The notes under the pieces: generated by a model
Database searches by the model: none
What the model was told of the DNA's origin: nothing
Seen by the model: only the letters and a program-made list of their open reading frames with translations
Assembly (NCBI GenBank): GCA_034111045.1
Contig: JAWUYA010000034.1
Coordinates: 1-64,000, forward strand
DNA: 64,000 nucleotides
From: JALJPB01 sp034111045
GTDB taxonomy: Bacteria; Pseudomonadota; Gammaproteobacteria; Enterobacterales; Alteromonadaceae
Direction of reading: 5' to 3'
Part shown: positions 1-7,884 of the stretch, in pieces
Layout: each line of letters begins with the position of its first letter
Position numbering within the stretch: the stretch's first letter is position 1
Position numbers and translations under genes: made by a program

Positions 1-334
1 ACTACTTCCATTGCCTTTGTTGACTATTTGATTAAAATACAATTTTTTATGAACTGCATTTACAATAAGTGCTATTTTACTCTTGCTGCTAGATCATTTA
101 TTTTTTCTACCTGATTAATTTCTCAAGCTGTAATCGTTAAGAAAAAACAAACAAATACAAATAATGCAAAGGTTCAAAACGCGCAACAACCGTAAAATAA
201 AAATGACTAAATTACATAGAAGCTTTATCATATAATATACTCAGTGCAGTTTTAAGATGGCTAATATGATACATGTTTTGAGATAATTCATGTTAATCAA
301 TAAATTGGGCCGCAGTTTTTATTTGAGATGTTTA
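1..334. other. Leading non-coding stretch
   Basis: This is AT-rich sequence before the first gene. I see no convincing open frame, hairpin or repeat in it. A TATAAT-like hexamer lies near 231-236 and could be the -10 element of the acyltransferase gene, but no good -35 hexamer accompanies it. The left edge is cut by the window, so the end of an upstream transcription unit could be involved. Confidence 0.4.
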
Positions 335-1444
335 ATGTTTGATGATATCCGCCCATTTCGCGATAACGAAGTTACCACCGTTATTAACAAATTAATTAAT
401 GAAGATGAATTTCAAGCTTCTGTTGCACAATTAGTTATGCCTCGCCTCTATCGCCTAGCGCCTTGGTTTGCTAAAAAAACCATTAAAGTTTCATTGAAAT
501 TTCGCACCAAATCGTTTACTACAATTAATCAAATCCACCTTGAAGTTGCTAAATATCTTAAAGGTATTATCCATAAAAGCGCTAAGGGTTTCTCCTGCCA
601 CGGCTTAGAAAATTTTGATGTCAATAAGCCTGCCTTGTTTATCAGTAACCACAGAGATATTGTCCTTGATGCCGCTTTAGTTAATTTAGCACTTTATGAA
701 AAAGGCTTGAATACCGCAGAGTCTGCCGTTGGTGATAACTTACTAACTACCTCTTGGGTGGCCGATTTAATGCGATTAAATAAAAGCTTTATTGTCAAGC
801 GTAGTGAAACAACCAAACGAGAAATGCTACAAGCAGCGAAAACTTTATCGGCTTATATTCATCATTCAATCACCCAGAGCAAACAAAACATCTGGATTGC
901 TCAACGTGAGGGCCGTGCTAAAGATGGTTTGGATAAAACGAATCCTGCACTTATTTCGATGTTATTACTTAATAAAGATAAAACTACAGCCATCAGCGAT
1001 TACTTAGCGCAAATCAATATTATTCCCGTTGCTATTTCTTATGAATTTGATCCCTGTGACAATCAAAAAGCGATCGAACTGGCGACTAAGGAAAGTACCG
1101 GAGAATATAACAAAAAGGATAATGAAGACTTAAGCAGTATCACTAAAGGTTTGCTCGGACAAAAGGGACGAATTCATTTAGAATTTTGTCGTCCTCTGCA
1201 AGGGGATTTTCAAAATAGCAAAGCTGTTGCATCCGCCATTGATCAACAAATCATTGGCCACTACAAACTATTTAGTAGTAACTATGCGGCATTTGCTCAT
1301 TTAAATGATAAGTTTACCGATCACCTCGTACTTAAAAAGTTAAAGGAACGGATGAAGGGCCTTGATGAATTGCAGCAACATTGGTTATTGACTATGTATG
1401 CTAACCCTGTTTTGGCTAAATTGTCATTAAACCAATGTGTATGA
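335..1444 (+). CDS. Glycerolipid acyltransferase-like protein (PlsC superfamily)
   Basis: Predicted acyltransferase of the glycerol-3-phosphate/lysophosphatidate family, which moves acyl chains onto glycerolipid acceptors at the inner membrane. The acceptor-site block reads NHRDIVLD at about residues 105-112, a spaced variant of the usual NHx4D, and a second block EGRAKDG lies near 192-198 in place of the usual EGTRS. An earlier ATG at 290 is in frame, but I prefer 335: it gives a protein starting MFDDIRPF, and a GAG core sits about 8 nt before it. The length is about 369 residues. There is no transmembrane anchor at the N-terminus. The gene ends 5 bp before the stop codon of a small convergent gene. 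The substrate is unknown. Confidence 0.75.
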   Translation: MFDDIRPFRDNEVTTVINKLINEDEFQASVAQLVMPRLYRLAPWFAKKTIKVSLKFRTKSFTTINQIHLEVAKYLKGIIHKSAKGFSCHGLENFDVNKPALFISNHRDIVLDAALVNLALYEKGLNTAESAVGDNLLTTSWVADLMRLNKSFIVKRSETTKREMLQAAKTLSAYIHHSITQSKQNIWIAQREGRAKDGLDKTNPALISMLLLNKDKTTAISDYLAQINIIPVAISYEFDPCDNQKAIELATKESTGEYNKKDNEDLSSITKGLLGQKGRIHLEFCRPLQGDFQNSKAVASAIDQQIIGHYKLFSSNYAAFAHLNDKFTDHLVLKKLKERMKGLDELQQHWLLTMYANPVLAKLSLNQCV

Positions 1445-1449
1445 ACGCA

Positions 1450-1620
1450 TTAATCTTTTTTCTCGATGGTGATTTCTAGGGTTTTACAATTGCCTGAAAA
1501 CCATTTTTGTACGTATAATGTACCTAAAATAGGCGGTTTCCCTGCTTGTGGCACTTCCTGATAACGGACACTATTTTTTGTCGATTTTTCATATTCAAAT
1601 TTAATGGTTTCTTTGACCAT
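1450..1620 (-). CDS. Small conserved-looking protein, 56 residues
   Basis: This is a short gene on the minus strand, with ATG at 1620 and stop at 1450-1452. The case for it is a near-perfect Shine-Dalgarno sequence, AAGGAGGTG, about 5 nt before the ATG (1623-1631 on the plus strand). The protein begins MVKETIKFEYEKSTKNSVRY, contains PPILGTLYVQKWF in the middle and ends in EITIEKKD. It is mixed acidic and basic, has one cysteine, and has no signal peptide or membrane segment. The alternating hydrophobic pattern suggests a small beta-rich fold. It converges on the acyltransferase gene with 5 bp between stops. I do not recognise its function. Confidence 0.7.
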   Translation of the reverse strand: MVKETIKFEYEKSTKNSVRYQEVPQAGKPPILGTLYVQKWFSGNCKTLEITIEKKD

Positions 1621-1872
1621 ACACACCTCCTTTAAGATTACTGTTTTGATGAATAAGCACTATCAAGTTGTTATTTGTTATTTAACGTAAAGCAACTATT
1701 GGACGCTATTTGTCTATAGTCAGAGTCATATTATATAGCATAAAGTATTTTATTAAGGAATTCACCAACCTTGTTGTATCATTTTGGTGCATATTTGTTA
1801 GTATTGCAGTGATTTCTTTTATCTATAAATAAAATAATTAAACACTTAAACTTAACAACATTTGAGAATTCC

Positions 1873-3270
1873 ATGAAACAACTTTTATTCGTTTTACTGG
1901 CTATGTGTGTGCCTAGCATAGCATTTGCGTCTGAGGCTATACATCAAACAATTGACTTAACTAGTCATTGGGTGGGTTATGCTGCCATCGTTATTTTTGT
2001 ACTTGCCTACACCCTAGTTATTTTAGAAGAAAAGCTACATTTAAGAAAGTCTAAACCAGTTCTCCTCGCAGCTGGGTTGATTTGGATATTAATTGCTGCT
2101 TATTACGCCGCTAATGGTATGCCACATACTGCAGAAGTCGCTATTCGTCATAACTTCCTTGAATATGCCGAACTTTTCTTCTTCTTACTTGTTGCCATGA
2201 CCTACATCAATGCGATGTTAGAGCGTAATGTTTTTGATTCTTTACGTGATTGGTTAGTGACTAACGGCTTTAGCTATAAACAGTTGTTTTGGTTACCCGG
2301 TATTCTTGCTTTCTTTATCTCCCCTATTGCTGATAATTTAACGACCGCATTAATTATGTGTGCCGTTGTGCTCGCTGTCGGTAAAGACGAACCTAAATTT
2401 ATCGCTATCAGTTGTATTGGTATTGTTGTTGGCGCAAATGCCGGTGGTGCCTTTAGTCCATTTGGTGATATTACAACGCTGATGGTATGGCAAAAAGGTA
2501 TCGTTAATTTTAGTGAGTTTTTTGTACTATTCCTTCCATCTGTAGTTAATTATCTTATTCCGGCATTAATCATGCAGTTTGCTGTCCCTGAAGGCAGTCC
2601 TAAGTCTGTTAGTGCTGAAATAACACCGATTAGAAAAGGGGGGCTAGTGATTGTTGGTTTATTTATTCTAACCATTATCACCGCTGTTTCTTTCCATAAC
2701 TTCCTGCATTTGCCACCGGTATACGGCATGATGTTAGGTTTGGCTTATCTTAAATTCTTTGGTTATTACATTCGTAAGTCAGGTCAAGCTGAAATTGACC
2801 ATTCAGATATTCCAACAGGTCATCAAATTAAAGATGAAGGTTTTGATATTTTTGACAAAATTGCAAAAGCCGAGTGGGACACTTTGTTCTTCTTTTATGG
2901 TGTTATTTTAGCCGTAGGCGGTTTAGGTTTTATTGGTTACTTAGGCATGACTTCTGAGTTTATGTACGTTCAATTAGGGGCCACTTATGCAAATATCCTG
3001 GTCGGTATTTTATCGGCTATCGTTGATAACATCCCGGTTATGTTTGCAGTACTGACCATGAACCCTGACATGTCTCACTTCCAGTGGTTATTAGTGACAT
3101 TAACGGCTGGTGTTGGTGGTAGCTTATTATCTGTTGGCTCAGCTGCAGGTGTTGCCTTAATGGGCCAAGCGCGTGGTTATTATACGTTCTTCAGTCATTT
3201 AAAATGGACACCGGTTATAGCGCTAGGTTACGCTGCTAGTATTTGGGTACATTTTTTAGTTAATAGTTGA
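1873..3270 (+). CDS. nhaD: Na+/H+ antiporter, NhaD type
   Basis: Sodium/proton antiporter of the NhaD branch of the ion transporter (IT) superfamily. It exports Na+ (or Li+) in exchange for H+ across the inner membrane, which fits a marine host. The protein has 465 residues, about a dozen hydrophobic segments and a signal-like N-terminus ending FAFAS-type. The two pseudo-symmetric helix-break motifs are visible: SPIADNLTT at about 150-158 and AIVDNIPVMF at about 382-391, each with the Asp-Asn pair typical of the family. The start ATG follows a weak GAGAATTCC. The gene is monocistronic and closed by a strong terminator. The 250 bp upstream is AT-rich and shows no operator I can name. Confidence 0.9.
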   Translation: MKQLLFVLLAMCVPSIAFASEAIHQTIDLTSHWVGYAAIVIFVLAYTLVILEEKLHLRKSKPVLLAAGLIWILIAAYYAANGMPHTAEVAIRHNFLEYAELFFFLLVAMTYINAMLERNVFDSLRDWLVTNGFSYKQLFWLPGILAFFISPIADNLTTALIMCAVVLAVGKDEPKFIAISCIGIVVGANAGGAFSPFGDITTLMVWQKGIVNFSEFFVLFLPSVVNYLIPALIMQFAVPEGSPKSVSAEITPIRKGGLVIVGLFILTIITAVSFHNFLHLPPVYGMMLGLAYLKFFGYYIRKSGQAEIDHSDIPTGHQIKDEGFDIFDKIAKAEWDTLFFFYGVILAVGGLGFIGYLGMTSEFMYVQLGATYANILVGILSAIVDNIPVMFAVLTMNPDMSHFQWLLVTLTAGVGGSLLSVGSAAGVALMGQARGYYTFFSHLKWTPVIALGYAASIWVHFLVNS

Positions 3271-3295
3271 TTGGCTTAATAGCTTAATAAACCTC

Positions 3296-3330
3296 AATAG
3301 CCGCTAAAGAAATTTAGCGGCTATTTTTTT
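3296..3330 (+). terminator. Rho-independent terminator of nhaD
   Basis: A 13-bp perfect stem (3296-3308 with 3313-3325, core TAGCCGCTAAA) closes a GAAA loop and runs into a T tract to 3330. It lies 26 bp after the nhaD stop. On the other strand there is no T run, so it is unlikely to serve the convergent RND gene. Confidence 0.9.
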
Positions 3331-3437
3331 GCAAAGTCATAGGTAAAAGTAGTAAGAAAAAATTATTGTAATCATGTAGACAGTACCTTGTTTTTTCAAA
3401 AAAACACCGGTAAAAATCATCTTCTGCCATAGCAAGT

Positions 3438-6400
3438 TTATCGACTAACCTTAAAAAATGACGCATATAAAACAGGTACCACGCCTAACGTTAATATTGT
3501 GCCAACCCCTAAACCAAAGGCTAAAACAGTGGCCATACCAAAAAACATAGACTCTGAATTCATAATTAAGGGTAACAAACCCATAATGGTTGTCACTGTT
3601 GTCATGGTGATAGGACGGATACGTGTTAAACAGGCGTTGATAATTGCTTGATAATCACTGACCCCTCTTCCACGTTCAATATCAATGCGGTCTATTAAGA
3701 CAATACCGTTGTTGATAATAATACCTGCCAAACTATAAATGCCTAATGTCACCATAAAGCCAAAGGGCGCGTTCATTACCAATAAACCAATAATAGTACC
3801 AATGAGCAACAACGGAATAGTTAAGACAATAATCATCGCTCGACGGTATGAGTTAAACTGCATGACCAATAAAACTAAAACCAAACCAATAACCATAGGC
3901 ATACTAGCACCAAGGGCTTGTTGAGCTTCTTGGGATACCACAATAACACCATCATATTCAATATGGTGATTAACAGGCAAACCCGATTTCAAGGCTTCAA
4001 TATCAGCATCAATAATAAGCTTAAGATCTTCTGCTGTCATTTCAGTGTTGTTAGCTTCGATGGTAATCGTGCTGAACATATCTTCTCGTTGCAATTTAGC
4101 GTATTGATTAACAGGTATAAAATCAGCCACTTGAAATAATGGAATCGCTACACCAGAGGTATTTGAATATACCGAAACCGTACGTAAACGATCAAGATTA
4201 AAACGCTCGTCGTCATTAGCCCTGAGTATGACCGGAATAATGTCATCTCCTTCTCTAAATTCAGTCACCGTTGCGCCACTAAAAAAGGTTTGCAGTGCAG
4301 TAGCAATGTCTTTTGAAGTGACGCCGGCTCGTCTTGCTCTATGCTGGTCAACTTTCACTTGCACTTTAACAATGCGATTTTCCCAATCAGTACGGATATT
4401 TTTGGTGTGGGGCACTTTTTTTAATACTCCCATGATCTCATTAGCTTTGGCGTAGATAACATTTTTATCTGGGCCTTTTACTTGAATACTAATGGTGCTT
4501 GAGTCAGAAGGCCCTGCGAACATTCGCTTTACACGTCCAGAAACATTTGGAAAAGTTGCAATAATTCCATTATGTAGTTTGTTTACCAAGGTATCGAGTT
4601 CGGTGCCATCTTTAACATTTAACACCACAAAACCTTTATTGTCAGCGGGGTCTTCTGGGTTGAGTGTCAGCACAAAACGAGGCCCGTTAAAACCAGAGTA
4701 ACCTGAATAACTGATGATTTCTGGAAAGCGGCGTTGATTATCAAGCCAATCAAACACTTCAAGCATTTGACGATTAGTTTCACGTGCTGAGGTGCCATTG
4801 GGTAGGTCAATGTACATCATGATCTGTGTACGGTCTGAGTCGGGGAAAAACTGTTTTTCAACATATTTAAAGCCGCTCATCGAGAACACTAATGTAGCGA
4901 ACATCGCTACCATAAAAATAAATTTATGCGTTAACACCCAATGTAAAAAACTTTCGTAAACTTGATAAAAACCGTTGTTTTTTTGTTTAGCTAGCCCAGT
5001 ATTGACCGAGGTGTTATCAACTCGAATGAATAAATAACATAAGGTTGGCGTAACACACAAAGCCAGTACCCAACTGGTCATCAAGGTAATCAAAATAACT
5101 AACGATATTGAGCGGGTAAATTCCCCTGCGACATGCTCGGCCAACATTAACGGCAAAAAGAATAAAATAGTGGTGACTGACGAGCTTAATAATGGCATAG
5201 CAAGCTCTTTGCCTCCTTGGATCATAGCCGAAAAACGCTCTTCTCCTTGTTCAAGACGGCTTTTAAAATCTTCAGCTATAACAATACCATTATCAACCAA
5301 CAAACCTAGTGCAATAATGAGTGTTGCCAAGCTCATTTTTTCTAGTGACATGCCAGAGAATTGCATAATAGCTAAGGTCGTTAACATCACAAAGGGGACA
5401 ATTGAGCCAACAATTAACCCTGTTCGCATCCCTAAGAAGAAAATAACCACTACAAGCACAATAGCTAAGGTTTGCAATACATTGATTGAAACACCTCGTA
5501 CCGCTTTTTTTACCTGATCCGCCTGATAGGTCGCAATATCTAATTGGTAACCAATAGGAAGGCTGTTTTCTAATGTGGTCACCATGGTTTTCACTCGTGG
5601 TGCATATTCAAGTAAGTTGTAATCAGGCAGCATGGCAATAGCAAACATTATCGCTGGTTGGCCATTGAAATAAGCCGGTTGATGAGGGGGGTCTATATAA
5701 CCACGGCGCAAATTTACAATATCTTTTAAAGCAATCGTGTCATCATTACCTGGAAGGGTAATATGAGTATTACTAATATCAGCGAGTGACGAAAAATTCC
5801 CCGTAGGTTCAACAACAATAAAACGTGTTCCGGTATCAACTTGTCCGCCAGGGCTAATAATATTTTGCGTTTGTAATTCCTTGATAATAGTTTGCGGTGA
5901 AATTCCTAACTGACTAAGCTTTGCCGTACCAGCTTCTAAAAATATACGCTCAGCTTGGGCGCCTAAAATATCAACTTTTTTGGTACCCTCTACCGAATAA
6001 ATATTATCCCTGATATGTTTCGCAATATCATACATTTCTCCTAAGCTAAAACCATCAGCAGTTAACGCTAGAGTCACTACCGACACATCACCAAATTCAT
6101 CATTGACAAAAGGCGCTCTAGTTCCTTCAGGTAAATTTGTCTTTGCTTGTTTGACTTTGTTGCGTAGGTCTTGCCAAATATCATCTAGGTTAAAATATCG
6201 GTCATAAATCTCGACATGGATAACAGATTGTCCAGTAGTTGATGTTGATGTTAACTTTTCAACTTCAGGCATTTTCCTAATTTCTTTTTCTAATGCCCGA
6301 GTAATAAGTTGTTCTACGCGCTCTGGTGCCATACCTGGGTATGAAGTGGTTACCACTGCAGTACGTATTGTAATAGTCGGGTCTTCTTGTGCGGGCAAGG

Positions 6401-6491
6401 TCAAATAAGCAAAAACACCATTAATTAATAATAATGCCAACACCATAAAAATTGATTTTCGGTAAGTAAATGCCACTTTAGTTAAATTCAT
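3438..6491 (-). CDS. RND efflux pump, inner membrane transporter
   Basis: Resistance-nodulation-division transporter of 1017 residues (AcrB/MexF-like, HAE1/HME group). It would expel hydrophobic compounds from the membrane or periplasm, driven by the proton gradient. The N-terminal helix is followed by the porter domain (EDPTITIRTAVVTTSYPGM near 36-54). Helix TM4 has the proton-relay Asp in GLLVDNGIVIAEDF near residue 400. A second helix bundle lies in the C-terminal third. It is the second gene of an operon, 27 bp after the membrane-fusion protein gene. No TolC-like outer membrane gene is adjacent, so the pump must use one encoded elsewhere. The substrate cannot be read from the sequence. 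Confidence 0.92.
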   Translation of the reverse strand: MNLTKVAFTYRKSIFMVLALLLINGVFAYLTLPAQEDPTITIRTAVVTTSYPGMAPERVEQLITRALEKEIRKMPEVEKLTSTSTTGQSVIHVEIYDRYFNLDDIWQDLRNKVKQAKTNLPEGTRAPFVNDEFGDVSVVTLALTADGFSLGEMYDIAKHIRDNIYSVEGTKKVDILGAQAERIFLEAGTAKLSQLGISPQTIIKELQTQNIISPGGQVDTGTRFIVVEPTGNFSSLADISNTHITLPGNDDTIALKDIVNLRRGYIDPPHQPAYFNGQPAIMFAIAMLPDYNLLEYAPRVKTMVTTLENSLPIGYQLDIATYQADQVKKAVRGVSINVLQTLAIVLVVVIFFLGMRTGLIVGSIVPFVMLTTLAIMQFSGMSLEKMSLATLIIALGLLVDNGIVIAEDFKSRLEQGEERFSAMIQGGKELAMPLLSSSVTTILFFLPLMLAEHVAGEFTRSISLVILITLMTSWVLALCVTPTLCYLFIRVDNTSVNTGLAKQKNNGFYQVYESFLHWVLTHKFIFMVAMFATLVFSMSGFKYVEKQFFPDSDRTQIMMYIDLPNGTSARETNRQMLEVFDWLDNQRRFPEIISYSGYSGFNGPRFVLTLNPEDPADNKGFVVLNVKDGTELDTLVNKLHNGIIATFPNVSGRVKRMFAGPSDSSTISIQVKGPDKNVIYAKANEIMGVLKKVPHTKNIRTDWENRIVKVQVKVDQHRARRAGVTSKDIATALQTFFSGATVTEFREGDDIIPVILRANDDERFNLDRLRTVSVYSNTSGVAIPLFQVADFIPVNQYAKLQREDMFSTITIEANNTEMTAEDLKLIIDADIEALKSGLPVNHHIEYDGVIVVSQEAQQALGASMPMVIGLVLVLLVMQFNSYRRAMIIVLTIPLLLIGTIIGLLVMNAPFGFMVTLGIYSLAGIIINNGIVLIDRIDIERGRGVSDYQAIINACLTRIRPITMTTVTTIMGLLPLIMNSESMFFGMATVLAFGLGVGTILTLGVVPVLYASFFKVSR

Positions 6492-6518
6492 TTTTTATCT
6501 CGTCAGAAATGGTGAAGG

Positions 6519-7637
6519 TTAATTAAAACGTTGTACGTGTTTATCTAATAAACTAACTGTTTGGCCATCAAGCAAGAATGAAATTCCCGCGGTAGCAATG
6601 ATTTCACCATTTTTTAATCCCGAGGAGACGATCACACGATTGTTGATAATACTTTCAGTTTGCACCTGCCTTTTATTAATCACTTGTTGGTCAACATCAT
6701 AAACATAGACATAAGATTTTTGTCCTTCATCGGCTCCTAAGGCTGAAATAGGTAAATGAAAGGTTTCTCCTGCGTAGCCAGTACGACCAACACCAGCAAA
6801 AACAAAATCAACTTCTGCACTCATACCGGCTCGTAATCCTTCAAGGGAAGAGGTAATAACGATGGTCACCGGAAAAGTATTTGCTGTTCCGGCGCGTGAG
6901 CTTATTTCGGTGATTTTTCCTTTGCTCTTTAATTGGCTAAAGGCGGAATAGTGAATATCAACCTCACTACCCATGACCAATTCTTGAATAAGCGTTTCAG
7001 GTACTGTCACTTGCACTTCAAGACCGTCTTCACCTTCAATTTCAAAGATTGATTGCCCAGGAGAAACTTGCATTGAAGGCTCAACTAAGCGTTTGGTTAT
7101 GTTGCCATCATAGGGTGCGGTTAATACCGAGTCACTTAAATCTTTACTTGAAATGGCCACTTGTGCCTTCGCTAAATTTACTGCGCTAATGGCAGACTCG
7201 TATGCCGCTTTAGCATTATCGTAACCTGATTTTGATACTAAGCCTTTTTTAGATAATTCGGCATAACGTTTAAATTCATTATCAGCTTCGGAGAGTGACG
7301 CATTCGCTTTTTGTAAATTTGCTTGAGATGTTTGCATGCTTAAATTAAAGTTTCGCTGATCTAAACGGGCTAATTCATCACCCCGCTTTACCCTCACCCC
7401 TAACTTTACTTTTACCCACTCAACCTTACCGCCTAATTCAAAACTTAAGTTTGTCGCTTCAACCGGATAAACACTACCCGATATACGTCTGACTTGATTA
7501 AAGGAGGATTGTTGTACTTCTAGCCAAGCAATAGGGCGAATAACTTCTTCAAATGCCGTTTTTTTTTCGCTACAGCCTACTATAAGTAATACAAAAGAGA
7601 CACCAACAAGCATTAACCTATCACCAAATAACCGCAT
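6519..7637 (-). CDS. RND efflux periplasmic adaptor (membrane fusion protein)
   Basis: HlyD/AcrA-family adaptor of 372 residues that links the pump gene downstream to an outer membrane channel. The N-terminus is a lipoprotein signal: a hydrophobic stretch ending LLIVGC, with the lipidated cysteine at about residue 22. Next come a biotinyl/lipoyl-like half motif (GGKVEWVKVKLGVRVKRGD), an alpha-helical hairpin at about 100-150, the second lipoyl half (LTAPYDGNITKRLVEPSMQV) and beta-barrel domains. It is the first gene of the operon. The upstream spacer contains TTAAC-N5-GTTAA at 7698-7712, which could be a small repressor operator, but no regulator gene is adjacent. Confidence 0.9.
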   Translation of the reverse strand: MRLFGDRLMLVGVSFVLLIVGCSEKKTAFEEVIRPIAWLEVQQSSFNQVRRISGSVYPVEATNLSFELGGKVEWVKVKLGVRVKRGDELARLDQRNFNLSMQTSQANLQKANASLSEADNEFKRYAELSKKGLVSKSGYDNAKAAYESAISAVNLAKAQVAISSKDLSDSVLTAPYDGNITKRLVEPSMQVSPGQSIFEIEGEDGLEVQVTVPETLIQELVMGSEVDIHYSAFSQLKSKGKITEISSRAGTANTFPVTIVITSSLEGLRAGMSAEVDFVFAGVGRTGYAGETFHLPISALGADEGQKSYVYVYDVDQQVINKRQVQTESIINNRVIVSSGLKNGEIIATAGISFLLDGQTVSLLDKHVQRFN

Positions 7638-7722
7638 AACAACACTCCTAAAAAATATCTAACATCAGTATATATGATAAGTCTAATTGATAAAGACTTA
7701 ACGAGGAGTTAACCGTTGTGAC

Positions 7723-7740
7723 TGTCATCATGATTTTACA
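7723..7740. promoter_or_regulatory. Candidate TyrR box upstream of the 2-oxoacid dehydrogenase operon
   Basis: This 18-mer has the layout TGTCAT-N6-TTTACA. The known TyrR box is TGTAAA-N6-TTTACA, so 10 of 12 consensus positions match, including the key G at position 2 and C at position 17. It lies about 145 bp before the E1 start and about 105 bp before the -10 hexamer. A tyrR gene lies at the other end of this window. Binding is inferred. It could also act on the divergent efflux operon. Confidence 0.45.
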
Positions 7741-7821
7741 GTTTTGAGTTTTTCCTTAAAAATAATACAGCCCATAAACAAGCAGATTGTTGCAGATACA
7801 ATAATTCACTTGTAGTATCAG

Positions 7822-7851
7822 TTAATACAATAAAACACCATCTCCTATAAT
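7822..7851 (+). promoter_or_regulatory. Sigma-70-type promoter for the E1-E2-paaZ operon
   Basis: A perfect -10 hexamer TATAAT lies at 7846-7851, with a weak -35 TTAATA at 7822-7827 and an 18-bp spacer. Transcription would start near 7858, giving a leader of about 27 nt. A short inverted repeat, TTGTA-N11-TACAA at 7810-7830, overlaps the -35 region and could be an operator. Confidence 0.5.
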
Positions 7852-7884
7852 CTTCTATAGATAGCCACCTTGAGGAATAGCACA

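Noticed and set aside
3385..3410. AT hairpin between nhaD and the RND gene as a terminator
   Set aside because: The arms are pure A/T runs with no G/C core, too weak to call.
7698..7712. TTAAC-N5-GTTAA as a TetR-type operator of the efflux operon
   Set aside because: The arms are only 5 bp long, and no regulator gene is adjacent, so chance is likely.
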